64,000 bases of DNA, taken from NCBI RefSeq assembly GCF_964204865.1, contig NC_135250.1, forward strand, positions 19,397,395 through 19,461,394, written 5' to 3'. This DNA comes from Styela clava (lineage: Eukaryota > Chordata > Ascidiacea > Stolidobranchia > Styelidae). The translations under genes were made by a program, and so were the position numbers. The notes under the pieces were generated by a model that was not told where the DNA came from, ran no database searches, and was given only the letters and a program-made list of their open reading frames with translations. This document shows positions 45,007-56,600 of the stretch, one piece after another; position 1 is the first letter of the stretch, and every line of letters starts with the position of its first letter.

Positions 45007-48000
45007 ATGAGCGAAATGAAAATCATATCAATAAACGTAAACGGGCTTAACCATCATAAAACGAAACTAGCCCAATTCGTATCATATGAAAAACCTGACA
45101 TTCTATGCCTACAGGAGGTCAATAAAATCAGAAACAGCATAGTAGAAGAGTGGGCAGGAAAACTGGGTTACCACATTTTCCCTAACACGCTTACCGTATT
45201 AGATCCCGAAGACAAAACCTTCAGGAAAGGCACCGCAATAATGGTAAAGAACGCCCTGATAGAAGGCGTTCAATACTCCGTTCGCGTTAAACACAGATGT
45301 TGCAGCCTAGCGCTAGAAATCGACGGACTTCGCATAGAAATAGTAAATGTGTACGCCCCCGCAAAGAGCGGCGCACCGAAAACAGAGTTTTACAAAGAAT
45401 TGGTGCAGATCTTGGAGGACATGTATTACCTAAGCCCCTTGATAGTTCTAGGGGATTTTAATGTGATCCTAGACAACCGAAATGTTTTAAACCCTTCCAA
45501 CCAGAAACACACGGCCGCGGCCAAAATTTTCAACGCTCTCCTAACAAAGCACAAGATAAGTGACTCCTTTCGACAACGAAATAAGAATAAAAGAATTTAC
45601 ACCTTCATATCCAATGCCAACCAGCAAGCCAAGAGGATTGATAGAATTTATAACTCCCGCGAAATCGACCCCTTAATTACATACGTAGGACATGCCGTGA
45701 ACACCGTAGCCGATCACGCTCTATGCCCATATATTAAACTCAGAGTTTTGAAAAATATAAGATGGGGTCGGGGGATGTGGCGGAACAATATCTCGCTATA
45801 CAAAGAAAAAGATTACTTCGAAATTATAAAAAATACATATAATAGGGCCTTGATAAACATTGAAAGTTTTGAATCTTTACTAGATTGGTGGGACAACTTT
45901 AAACTAAACACCAAAAAACAAACTATAGCATACTCAATAAAAAAAGCAAAAGAAGACAATATAACTGAACAATTGATAAGACAAAACATTGCGAATACAG
46001 TGGCCAACAAGAATAGTACAGACGTAAGAAAACTGGAAAGACTTAGGGTACAGCTAAAAAACTTGATTGACAACAAAGCCAATTATAAAACAATCCTGGC
46101 GGGCATAGAAGATCAAGAAGAAGGAGAAGAACCAACGAAGTACTTCTATGATAGGATCAAAACACGCGCAAAACAAACATCGATGGATTCTATCCAAAAT
46201 TTAAAGGGGAAGATAGTTACAAGTGAAAACGAAGTAACTAAGGCGGTAGAGGATTTCTATAACGAGCTATGGGGCATGAAGTGTAAAATAGACGAATCTC
46301 ACCAGCACCACTATATCAATCAAATGAGCGCCACACAACTCAGCCAAGATCAAAACGAAGAGATAGAAAAACCCACAAACGAGGACGAGATATTCTCTAT
46401 TATAAAAGATATGAAAAATAATAAATCCCCCGGCCCTGACGGGCTAAGCAAAGAATTCTATACAACATTTTGGCACATGATAAAAGAAAAATTGACGAAT
46501 ATGATTAATATTATCTTGAGCTTCGGCGCTCTACCGCAAAGCTCACACTATGCCAGAGTGAAATTGATATTTAAAAAGGGAAACAAAAATCTACTAAAAA
46601 ATTGGCGACCGATCTCGAATCTCAACTTTGACTACAAACTGGTTGCAAGGCTTTTAACCAAAAGACTAGAATCTCCACTCAACACATTGGTAAGCCAACA
46701 GCAAAAGAGTACCTTACCTGGACGAAGTATATTTGATGCCCATTACAACCTAGAAGCGGTTGTCCGCTACTGTCAAACCAAGCAAATTCCAGGATATTTA
46801 GTAATGATCGACAACTTGAAAGCGTTCGACAGAATAGACCATAACTTCCTTTTTAAAGTATTACACGAAATCGGCCTCAGCCCCAAAATAACTAATATCG
46901 TCAAAAACATGTACGAAGAAATTTACAACTACATAGATATTAACGGTAAAATGAGCTCCCCAATCAAAATCAATAGGGGAATTCGACAAGGATGCCCATT
47001 GAGCATGTTGTTATACATTCTAAACGCAGAACCACTAATTAGATCAGTACAACGAAATTCCGACATACATGGCATCAAACTTGGAAAATTCACACATAAA
47101 CTGGACCAATTTGCCGATGACGCCACCTACGCAGTGAGAGATATAACTTCCATTCAACAAATCTTCTTTGAATTACAAAAATACGAAAAAGCAGCAGGAC
47201 AAAAAATTAATATAGATAAAACCCAGATATTGAGTTTCACAACTGACGCAGCACAACGTCTCCGGAAATCCAACTATAATACCCACCATAAAGATACAGC
47301 AAAAATCTTGGGGATATATTATGGATTAGGGCGGGAAACAATAACATGGGACGAAACACTTGTCAAAATAACCAGAAAATTAAACTTTTTAAAAACACGA
47401 AAACTCACCTGGATTGGAAAACTAACAGTAATAAATTCCCTGATCATGTCACTAATAATATTTCACGCGAGATTTGTAGAAATACCGCCAGTATATCTCA
47501 ACAAGGTACAACACCTAGTTGCTAAATACCTATGGTTCCCCGAGGGAATGGAGGCGATAAAGAGAACCACGCTACAACGGCCATGGTTAGAAGGCGGCAT
47601 AAATATGCCCAATATCAAAATTAAAATTTCAGCATGTATAGCAGAGCGAATAAAAATACTAAGCAATATCGATACACCTTACCTTTTTTGGCATCAGGAA
47701 GCAGTCTATGCTTTAGGATCCAAAATCATAAAAAACAACCCAAGCTTATATACAAATTCTACCCCACATCTCCCCTTCGTCCCCAAAATCTGGCAAAAAT
47801 ATTTGGATACAACAAAGGGAATACATCTTACCAAACAACAGTGGGCTGGCATGAAGCACAAAGACATATACAGAAATCTCCTATACAACCTGAAAACTGA
47901 GTCTCCATACCCAACGGGAATAGATTGGACTTGCGTTCACGTAAAGCAAAGAACTCTGAAACATAAAACAACAAACAAAGAGAAGATATGTTCGTACAGA

Positions 48001-48495
48001 ATAGTGGCTGATGGGTACATCTTTGGGAATAAAGCGCGGAAAAGATCTATGTTTAGCGATGCGCACGGCCAAAGAAAACTGCTAAAATGCAAATTCTGTG
48101 GAAGCCGTGAAGACAATACCCTACACATTTTCTTACACTGCTCTTACATTTCACGACACCTTTCCAAAACCACGGGCATACTGAACAGGACCCTTAAAAT
48201 ACCAGTACAAATATCTAAAGAAAATATCTTCTACAACTCTTACACCATGCCCAACCAGACAGTTCAGACCATAACCATAAAACTATTTTTAATATTCAAA
48301 TTAGCAATAATCAACTTCAAAATCAAGTTAGATATAGAAAATAGAACAGTCGATCCGAGCGAGGACAAAATTATCCCCAAAACAACTCGAAAATGGTCCG
48401 ATTTTATCAACCAACTTGACAAAAAATTTCCCAAGGTATACACATCCAATTTGAAACCTAATTGGAAAGAAATACTTGCGGGGTACGAACAATAA
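45007..48495 (+). CDS. LINE ORF2: endonuclease-reverse transcriptase
   Basis: 1,162 aa, intact. Residues 1-245 form an AP-type endonuclease with the expected residues: N10 (SINVNG), E37 (CLQEV), Y116 (VYAP), D150/N152 (LGDFNV), D212 (RIDRIY) and D236-H237 (ADH). Residues about 470-760 form the reverse transcriptase: KSPGPDGLSKEF, RPISNLN (534-540), catalytic D602 in MIDNLKAFDRIDH, RGIRQGCPLS (657-666) and FADD (702-705). A C-terminal CX2CX8HX4C finger lies at 1028-1045 (CKFCGSREDNTLHIFLHC). Such proteins nick the target and prime reverse transcription there. No disabling change is visible. Confidence 0.95.
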   Translation: MSEMKIISINVNGLNHHKTKLAQFVSYEKPDILCLQEVNKIRNSIVEEWAGKLGYHIFPNTLTVLDPEDKTFRKGTAIMVKNALIEGVQYSVRVKHRCCSLALEIDGLRIEIVNVYAPAKSGAPKTEFYKELVQILEDMYYLSPLIVLGDFNVILDNRNVLNPSNQKHTAAAKIFNALLTKHKISDSFRQRNKNKRIYTFISNANQQAKRIDRIYNSREIDPLITYVGHAVNTVADHALCPYIKLRVLKNIRWGRGMWRNNISLYKEKDYFEIIKNTYNRALINIESFESLLDWWDNFKLNTKKQTIAYSIKKAKEDNITEQLIRQNIANTVANKNSTDVRKLERLRVQLKNLIDNKANYKTILAGIEDQEEGEEPTKYFYDRIKTRAKQTSMDSIQNLKGKIVTSENEVTKAVEDFYNELWGMKCKIDESHQHHYINQMSATQLSQDQNEEIEKPTNEDEIFSIIKDMKNNKSPGPDGLSKEFYTTFWHMIKEKLTNMINIILSFGALPQSSHYARVKLIFKKGNKNLLKNWRPISNLNFDYKLVARLLTKRLESPLNTLVSQQQKSTLPGRSIFDAHYNLEAVVRYCQTKQIPGYLVMIDNLKAFDRIDHNFLFKVLHEIGLSPKITNIVKNMYEEIYNYIDINGKMSSPIKINRGIRQGCPLSMLLYILNAEPLIRSVQRNSDIHGIKLGKFTHKLDQFADDATYAVRDITSIQQIFFELQKYEKAAGQKINIDKTQILSFTTDAAQRLRKSNYNTHHKDTAKILGIYYGLGRETITWDETLVKITRKLNFLKTRKLTWIGKLTVINSLIMSLIIFHARFVEIPPVYLNKVQHLVAKYLWFPEGMEAIKRTTLQRPWLEGGINMPNIKIKISACIAERIKILSNIDTPYLFWHQEAVYALGSKIIKNNPSLYTNSTPHLPFVPKIWQKYLDTTKGIHLTKQQWAGMKHKDIYRNLLYNLKTESPYPTGIDWTCVHVKQRTLKHKTTNKEKICSYRIVADGYIFGNKARKRSMFSDAHGQRKLLKCKFCGSREDNTLHIFLHCSYISRHLSKTTGILNRTLKIPVQISKENIFYNSYTMPNQTVQTITIKLFLIFKLAIINFKIKLDIENRTVDPSEDKIIPKTTRKWSDFINQLDKKFPKVYTSNLKPNWKEILAGYEQ

Positions 48496-48753
48496 AATAA
48501 CGAGAAAACCAGATCCTAACAACAATAAATGTAATGAACTTTTTATCTATGCCACCCACAAATGGTAGCATACTCCTGAGAATACCATCAAACAACCCAA
48601 CGGAAGTGATGAGTGGATGTCATCTGACCGCCGCATATGCGGCAATGTGATTGCGAGGATTAATACCGATACGACTCGGGTATGACGTGTTATTATATGT
48701 AACACTGATCCGAGGCAGACCATACATACTCTGATCCGATAAAAAAAAAAAAA
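48496..48753 (+). other. LINE 3' UTR and poly(A) tail
   Basis: It contains the perfect 14-bp palindrome GCCGCATATGCGGC (48630-48643), which could form a hairpin in the RNA. LINE reverse transcriptases of some families recognise a 3' hairpin, so this is a candidate recognition element. It ends in CTGATCCGAT and 13 A. Confidence 0.7.
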
Positions 48754-48768
48754 GAACGTTTAGTTTAG
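48754..48768 (+). repeat. LINE target-site duplication, 3' copy
   Basis: GAACGTTTAGTTTAG directly after the poly(A) tail, continuing into CTGTGAGGTAGTATTGGG of the satellite. Confidence 0.9.
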
Positions 48769-49293
48769 CTGTGAGGTAGTATTGGGCGGTGGGTGGGGGA
48801 TAGGCGAGCTGAGAGATAGGTCAGGGGTTGGGAATTGGAAGGTTCAGGTAGATAGGTAGTGGGCAGAGAATAGGAAGGCGAGGGGATAGGTAGTGGAGTG
48901 TTGGTGGAGGAGAGAAAGGTTATGGAGATAGTCAGTGGGTTGGGCATAAATAGGGCAATGGCTTGAGGATAGGAAGGCGAGGGAGATAGGACACGGGTAC
49001 ATGTAGAGAATGGTCAGGGGAGAGGTCAGTGGGTTGAGGGAGATAGGACAGTGAAACGAGACTGGGTAGTTGAGGTAGATAAGACAATGGGTCGGGGGTA
49101 GAAAGGTTGGAGAGGAAAGTGCAGAGGTAAGTAGCAGTAGAAGGAGGTGAAGAATAAATGGACGCAAATTCTGTAGACGCAAATTCTCTCGCGATTTTGC
49201 ATGCAATTAATACGTTGTTACTGCTCATAATTATTATGTTGAAACTATTGCACGACAGTCTAAAATACATATAGTACCATAAAAGAATTCTAT

Positions 49294-50046
49294 ACCGCAT
49301 TTACTGTGACATTGTTCTCGGCCCCACAAAAAACGGGGGTTTGTTGGTGCAACGCGGCCGGAGTAAAAAAATACAAAAATGGTACGTCTTCAGTAAAAGA
49401 TTGAGAACCACTGCTCTAATGAAAGTAGCACTGGACACAAGGTTATTACCCTGCCCGATGGAATCCAAGAGCAACGTTCACATTAACTGAATAATAAACT
49501 ATTGCGTCGACATGTCATTTACACTCACTGAAGCTATACGTTTGTTTCATATTCAAATTAACCCATAATAATATATCACGAATACCGACAACCTTATATG
49601 CTTGTTTCGTCGACGTACGCTTCAAATTTCTCATTGGCATACTCAAGCCTAATAAAACCTGTGAGTTTGCGTAATCGCAAGCATTCAAGGTTTAGTTTGA
49701 CGATGAACGTTTAGTTTAGCTGTGAGCTGTTCAGTGGGTTGAAGATAGGAAGGCGAGGGAGATAGGACACGGGTACATGTAGTGAATGGTCAGGGGAGAG
49801 GTCAGTGAAACGAGACTGGGTAGTTGAGGTAGATATGACAATGGGTCGTTGGTAGAAAGGTTGGGGAGGAAAGTGCAGAGGTAAGTAGCAGTAGAGGGAG
49901 GTGAAGAATAAAGGTCGCAAATTCTTCGGACGCAAATTCTCTCGCGATTTTGCATGCAATTAATACGTTGTTACTGCTCATAATTAATATGTTGAAACTA
50001 TTGCACGACAGTCTAAAATACATATAGTACCATAAAAGAATTCTAT
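49294..50046 (+). repeat. Satellite unit 5, internally deleted (0.75 kb)
   Basis: The sequence jumps from TTGCGTCGACATG to TCATTTACACTCACTG at about 49514, removing roughly 0.84 kb including the tRNA-like segment. The only microhomology is ATG. The G-rich tract is also shortened (about 49725-49915). Confidence 0.9.
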
Positions 50047-52238
50047 ACCGCGTTTACTGTGACATTGTTCTCGGCCCCACAAAAAACGGGGGTTTGTTGG
50101 TGCAACGCGGTCGGAGTAAAAAAATACAAAAATGTTACGTCGTCAGTAAAAGAGAATTGAGAACCACTGCTCCAATGAAAGTGGCACTGGACACAAGATT
50201 ATTACCCTGCCCGATGGAATCCAAGAGCAACGTTCACATTAACTGAATAATAAACTATTGCGTCGACATGAACATATATATAACATCTGAACAATGAGTT
50301 TTTTTACGTATTAAAAATGTAGGATGGGTGGGGTGTACCAGATTTTGAGAAAGGTTCATATGGGTGTACCATTGAAAAAAGATTGACCAGCACTAATTTA
50401 AAGCGTCATTTTTACTGAGCTGCAAAACATCTAAAAGTAAATTAATTTTGATACAAATCAATTAAACGTAAACGACCTCTTCATTAATTCAAGTAATTTA
50501 TTCTAAAGTTCTATCCAAAGCTAGCGCCAAAAACGTGCTTTTCTAAGGATCAGTATCAAATCAAAACGTCCTGTCCGAGTCGTTATGGTATTGCGCTTCA
50601 TAAGCGTATCCCTTGAAGGGTCGCTCTTTTTTATATTTTCACCTCGTTTTTTTTTATTCCTTTACTGACATGTCTGAAATCCAGCCCAATGACTTCATAC
50701 CCAGATTATGTCGACGATAGTTCCATAAATAATTTTTTATTCGAAAGTCAAAAGAAGATCACTTATACCATCATTTTGTTGTAGAATTCCTCTCGTCACT
50801 TCTGCTGCATGTTAGATAGTATTATCGCAACGAAGTGTTTGAGGTTTCAGATATTTAAATAAAACTGACTGTAATTTCCTCAGATGGTATACTGGTATTG
50901 CCCGAGTTCTCGCTTTTAGAAGTACTAGTGGATTTATTCAAACTTTTGCCCTCGACAAAATTAGTGGCCTAGCGAGTAGCAAATTTTTGAGCTACCAATT
51001 ATGGTGATTGCAGCATTTAGTATTGCAGCCTACGTTTTATTAGCCTGGAAAATGGTGTAAATGAATGCCATTCAAACTATTTTGTCATCATTTACAGTGT
51101 AAATGTCATATACACTCACTGAAGCTACACGTTTGTTTCATATTCAAATTAACCCATAATAATATATCACGAATACCGACAACCTTATATGCTTGTTTCG
51201 TCGACGTACGCTTCAAATTTCTCATTGGCATACTCAAGCCTAATAAAACCTGTGAGTTTGCGTAATCGGCGGTGGGTGGAGGATAGGTAAGCTGAAAGAT
51301 ATATCAGGGGTTGGGAATTGGAAGGTTCAGGTAGATAGGTAGATGGTAGGGGATAGGAAGACGAGGGGATAGCAGTGGGTCGAGGAGAGAAAGGTTATGG
51401 AGATAGTCAGTGGATTGGGCATAGGTCAGCTGAGAGAAATAGGGCAATGGGTTGAAGATAGGAAGGCGAGGGAGATAGGACACGGGTACATGTAGTGAAC
51501 GGTCAGGGGAGAGGTCAGTGGGTTGAGGTAGATATGACATTGAGTCGAAGTTAGTAAGATAGGACAATGGGTCGGGGGTAGAAAGGTTGGGGGAAAAAAG
51601 AGCAGACGTAAGTAGCAGTAGAAGGAGGTGAAGAATAAAGGACGCAAATTCAAGGCATTCAATTCAAGGCAAAGCATTCAAGGTTTAGTTTGACGGTGAA
51701 CGTTTAGTTTAGCTGTGAGGTAGTATTGGGCGGTTGGTGGAGGATAGGCGAGCTGAGAGATAGGTCAGGGGTTGGGAATTGGAAGGTTCAGGTAGATAGG
51801 TAGTGGGTAGAGGATAGGAAGGCGAGGGAGATAGGTAGTGGAGTGTTGGTGGAGGAGAGAAAGGTTATGGAGATAGTCAGTGGGTTGGGCATAAATAGGG
51901 CAATGGGTTGAAGATAGGAAGGCGAGGGAGATAGGACTCGGGTACATGTAGAGAGTGGTCAGGGGAGAGGTCAGTGGGTTGAAGGAGATAGGACAGTGAA
52001 ACGAGACTGGGTAGTTGAGGTAGATATAACAATGGGTCGGGGGTAGAAAGGTTGGGGAGGAAAGTGCAGAGGTAAGTAGCAGTAGAAGGAGGTGAAGAAT
52101 AAAGGGACGCAAATTCTGTAGACGCAAATTCTCTCGCGATTTTGCATGCAATTAATACGTTGTTACTGCTCATAATTAATATGTTGAAACTATTGCACGA
52201 CAGTCTATAATACATATAGTACCATAAAAGAATTCTAT
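50047..52238 (+). repeat. Satellite unit 6, enlarged (2.19 kb, two G-rich tracts)
   Basis: It contains G-rich tracts at about 51268-51640 and 51715-52105, separated by AAGGCATTCAATTCAAGGC and TTTAGTTTGACGG. This looks like an unequal exchange that joined two tract types. The tRNA-like segment is at 50573-50624. Confidence 0.88.
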
Positions 52239-54030
52239 ACCGCGTTTACTGTGACATTGTTCTCGGCCCCACTTAAAACGGGGGTTTGTTGGTGCAACGC
52301 GGCCGGAGTAAAAAAATACAAAAATGGTACGTCGTCATAAAAGATTGAGAACCACTGCTCTAATGAAAGTGGCACTGGACACAAGGTTGTTACCCTGCCC
52401 GATGGACTCCAAGAGCAACGTTCACATTAACTGAATAATAAACTATTGCGTCGACATGAACATATATATAACATCTGAACAATGAGTTTTTTTTACGTAT
52501 TAAAAATGTAGGATGGGTGGGGTGTACCAGATTTTGAGAAAGGTTTATATGGGTGTACCATTGAAAAAAGATTGACCAGCACTAATTTAAAGCGTCATTT
52601 TACTGAGCTGCAAAACATCTAAAAGTAAATTAATTTTAATATAAATTAATTAAACGTAAACGACCTCTTCATTAATTCAAGTAATTTATAGGTGATCTAA
52701 AGTTCTATCCACAGCTAGCGCCAAAAACGTGCTTTTCTAAGGATCAGTATCAAATCAAAACGTCCTGTCCGAGTCGTTATGGTATTGCGCTTCATAAGCG
52801 TATCCCTTGAGGGGTCGCTCTTTTTTTATATTTTCACCTCGTTTTTTTTTATTCCTTTACTGACATGTCTGGAATCCAGCCCAATGACTTCATACCCAGA
52901 TTATGTCGACGATAGTTCCATAAATAATTTTTTATTCGAAAGTCAAAAGAAGATCACTTATACCATCATTTTGTTGTAGAATTCCTCTCGTCACTTCTGC
53001 TGCATGTTAGATAGTATTATCGCAACGAAGCGTTTGAGGTTTCAGATATTTAAATAAAACTGACTGTAATTTGCTCAGATGGTAAACTGGTATTGCCCGA
53101 GTTCTCGCTTTTAGAAGTACTAGTGGATTTTTTCGAACTTTTGCCCTTGGCAAAATCGGTGGTCTAGCGAGTAGCAAATTTTTGAGCTACCAATTATGGT
53201 GATTGCAGCATTTAGTATTGCAGCCCACGTTTTCTTAGCCTTGAAAATGGTGTAAATGAATGCCTTTCAAACTATTTTATCATCATTTACAGTGTAAATG
53301 TCATTTACACTCACTGAAGCTATACGTTTGTTTCATATTCAAATTAACCCATAATAATATATCACGAATACCGACAACCTTATATGCTTGTTTCGTCGAC
53401 GTACGCTTCAAATTTCTCATTGGCATACTCAAGCCTAATAAAACCTGTGAGTTTGCTTAATCGCAAGCATTCAAGGTTTAGTTTGACGATGAACGTTCAG
53501 TTTAGCTGTGAGGTAGTATTGGGCGGTTGGTGGAGGATAGGCGAGCTGAGAGATAGGTCAGGGGTTGGGAATTGGAAGGTTCAGGTAGATAGGTAGTGGG
53601 TAGAGGATAGGAAGGCGAGGGGATAGGTAGTGGAGTGTTGGTGGAGGAGAGAAAGGTTATGGAGAAAGTCAGTGGGTTGGGCATAAATGGGGCAATGGGT
53701 TGAAGATAGGAAGGCGAGGGAGATAGGACTCGGGTACATGTAGAGAATGGTCAGGGGAGAGGTCAGTGGGTTGAGGGAGATAGGACAGTGAAACGAGACT
53801 GGGTAGTTGAGGTAGATATGACAATGGGTCGGGGGTAGAAAGGTTGGGGGCGAAAGTGCAGAGGTAAGTAGCAGTAGAATGAGGTGAAGAATAAAGGGAC
53901 GCAAATTCTGTAGACGCAAATTCTCTCGCGATTTTGCATGCAATTAATACGTTGTTACTGCTCATAATTAATATGTTGAAACTATTGCACGACAGTCTAT
54001 AATACATATAGTACCATAAAAGAATTTTAT
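52239..54030 (+). repeat. 1.78-kb satellite, unit 7
   Basis: Full-length unit of 1,792 bp, very close to unit 4 (shared variants include CTTGGCAAAATCGGTGG and GCTTTTAGAAGTACTAGTGG). G-rich tract at about 53505-53897. Confidence 0.9.
52767..52818 (+). other. Half-tRNA-like segment of the satellite (7 copies)
   Basis: GTCCGAGTCGTTATGG looks like a type II tRNA D-arm (compare CCGAGTGGTTAAGG). TGCGC-TTCATAA-GCGTA then folds as a 5-bp anticodon stem with a 7-nt loop (anticodon CAT), and CCCTTGAGGG folds as a variable arm. A T-run follows instead of a T-arm, so the B box is missing. Other copies are at 37361-37412, 39132-39183, 40879-40930, 42666-42717, 50573-50624 and 55335-55386. It is probably a fossil of a tRNA-derived sequence and not a working tRNA. 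Confidence 0.4.
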
Positions 54031-54805
54031 ACCGCGTTTACTGTGACATTGTTCTCGGCCCCACTTAAAACGGGGGTTTGTTGGTGCAACGCGGCCGGAG
54101 TAAAAAAATACAAAAATGGTACGTCTTCAGTAAAAGATTGAGAACCACTGCTCTAATGAAAGTAGCACTGGACACAAGGTTATTACCCTGCCCGATGGAA
54201 TTCAAGAGCAACGTTCACATTAACTGAATAATAAACTATTGCGTCGACATGTCATTTACACTCACTGAAGCTATACGTTTGTTTCATATTCAAATTAACC
54301 CATAATAATATATCACGAATACCGACAACCTTATATGCTTGTTTCGTCGACGTACGCTTCAAATTTCTCATTGGCATACTCAAGCCTAATAAAACCTGTG
54401 AGTTTGCGTAATCGCAAGCATTCAAGGTTTAGTTTGACGATGAACGTTTAGTTTAGCTGTGAGCTGTTCAGTGGGTTGAAGATAGGAAGGCGAGGGAGAT
54501 AGGACACGGGTACATGTAGTGAATGGTCAGGGGAGAGGTCAGTGGGTTGAGGTAGATAGGACAGTGAAGCGAGACTGGGTAGTTGAGGTAGATATGACAA
54601 TGGGTCGTGGGTAGAAAGGTTGGGGAGGAAAATGCAGAGGTAAGTAGCAGTAGAGGGAGGTGAAGAATAAAGGACGCAAATTCTGTAGACGCAAATTCTC
54701 TCGCGATTTTGCATGCAAATAATACGTTGTTACTGCTCATAATTAATATGTTGAAACTATTGCACGACAGTCTAAAATACATATAGTACCATAAAAGAAT
54801 TCTAT
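54031..54805 (+). repeat. Satellite unit 8, internally deleted (0.78 kb)
   Basis: It has the same deletion junction as unit 5 (GTCGACATG/TCATTTACACTC, about 54254) and the same shortened G-rich tract beginning GCTGTGAGCTGTTCAGTGGG. Units 5 and 8 therefore descend from one deleted copy. Confidence 0.9.
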
Positions 54806-56600
54806 ACCGCGTTTACTGTGACATTGTTCTCGGCCCCACAAAAAACGGGGGTTTGTTGGTTCAACGCGGCCGGAGTAAAAAAATACAAAAATGGTACGTC
54901 GTCATTAAAAGATTGAGAACCACTGCTCTAATGAAAGTGGCACTGGACACAAGGTTATTACCCTGCCCGATGGAATCCAAGAGCAACGTTCACATTAACT
55001 GAATAATAAACTATTGCGTCGACATGAACATATATATAACATCTGAACAATGAGTTTTTTTACGTATTAAAAATGTAGGATGGGTGGGGTGTACCAGATT
55101 TTGAGAAAGGTTCATATGGGTGTACCATTGAAAAAAGATTGACCAGCACTAATTTAAAGCGTCATTTTTACTGAGCTGCAAAACATCTAAAAGTAAATTA
55201 ATTTTTATATAAATTAATTAAACGTAAACGAGCTCTTCATTAATTCAAGTAATTTATAGGTGATCTAAAGTTCTATCCACAGCTAGCGGCAAAAACGTGC
55301 TTTTTTAAGGATCAGTATCAAATCAAAACGTACTGTCCGAGTCGTTATGGTATTGCGCTTCATAAGCGTATCCCTTGAGGGGTCGCTCTTTTTTTATATT
55401 TTCACCTCGTTTTTTTTTATTCCTTTACTGACATGTCTGGAATCCAGCCCAATGACTTCATACCCAGATTATGTCGACGATAGTTCCATAAATAATTTTT
55501 TATTCGAAAGTCAAAAGAAGGTAACTTATACCATCATTTTGTTGTAGAATTCTTCTCGTCACTTCCGCTGCATGTTAGATGGTATTATCGCAACAAAGTG
55601 TTTGAGGTTTCAGATATTTGAATAAAATTGACTGTAATTTGCTCAGATGGTATGCTGGTACTGCCCGAGTTCTCGCTTTTAGAAGTACTAGTGGATTTAT
55701 TCAAACTTTTGCCCTCGACAAAATTAGTGGCCTAGCGAGTAGCAAATTTTTGAGCTACCAATTATGGTGATTGCAGCATTTAGTATTGCAGCCTACGTTT
55801 TATTAGCCTGGAAAATGGTGTAAATGAATGCCATTCAAACTATTTTGTCATCATTTACAGTGTAAATGTCATATACACTCACTGAAGCTACACGTTTGTT
55901 TCATATTCAAATTAACCCATAATAATATATCACGAAAACCGACAACCGTATATGCTTGTTTTGTCGACGTACGCTTCAAATTTCTCATTGGCATACTTAA
56001 GCCTAATAAAATCTGTGAGTTTGCGTAATCGCAAGCATTCAAGGTTTAGTTTGAAGATGAACGTTTAGTTTAGCTGTGAGATAGTATTGGGCGGTGGGTG
56101 GAGGATGAGGTGAGCTGAGAGATGAGTCAGGGGTGAAGAATTGGAAACTTCAGGTAGATAGGTAGTGGTTATAGGATAGGAAGCCGAGGGGATAGGTAGT
56201 GAAACGTTGCTGGAGAGTAGCCAGTGGGTCGAGGAAATAAAGGATATGGAGATAGTCAGTGGGTTAGGCATAGGTCAGCTGAGAGAAATAGGGCAGTGGG
56301 CTGAAGATAGAAAGGCGAGGGAATTATGACACTGGTGCATGTAGTGAACGGTCAGGGGAGAGGTCAGTGGGTTGAGGGAGATAGGACAATGAAACGAGAC
56401 TGGGGAGTTGAGGTAGATATGACAATGAGTCGAAGTAAGGAAGATAGGACAATGGGTCTGGGGAAGAAAGATCAGAGGTAAGTAGCAGTAGAACGAGGTG
56501 AAGAATAAAGGATGTAGGTCGAGGATAGAAAGATTTAGGAAGATAAGACGTGGGGAGAATGGTGGGTTGAGAGCAGGGGAAGACAAAAATGTTCAGTATA
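54806..56600 (+). repeat. 1.78-kb satellite, unit 9 (last of the array)
   Basis: Full unit with tRNA-like segment 55335-55386 and an extended, more diverged G-rich tract at about 56075-56590 that grades into single-copy DNA. A related G-rich scrap (GGGGTCGAAAATATAAAGG) lies at 57355-57470. Confidence 0.85.

Larger units (their letters stand above)
43405..48753 (+). mobile_element. Full-length LINE retrotransposon, Tx1/L1-like, ORFs intact
   Basis: The 5,349-bp element has two intact ORFs, a 190-bp inter-ORF gap, a 3' UTR and a 13-A tail (48741-48753). The target duplication GAACGTTTAGTTTAG lies on both sides (43390-43404 and 48754-48768), and uninterrupted satellite units read GAACGTTTAGTTTAGCTGTGAG at the same place. 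ORF1 with CCHC knuckles, an apurinic-type endonuclease and RT motifs such as RPISNLN, PGRSIFD and GIRQGCPLS point to the Tx1 branch of the L1 group. Intact ORFs and a perfect duplication indicate a young, possibly mobile copy. Confidence 0.93.
42138..49293 (+). repeat. 1.78-kb satellite, unit 4, interrupted by a LINE
   Basis: Without the LINE (43405-48753) and one copy of its target duplication, this unit is 1,792 bp. The G-rich tract lies after the LINE at about 48770-49163. The tRNA-like segment is at 42666-42717. Confidence 0.9.

Noticed and set aside
36831-56600. Satellite array as a CRISPR array or rDNA
   Set aside because: The units are 1.78 kb composites without short spacers and contain no rRNA signature; the context is eukaryotic.
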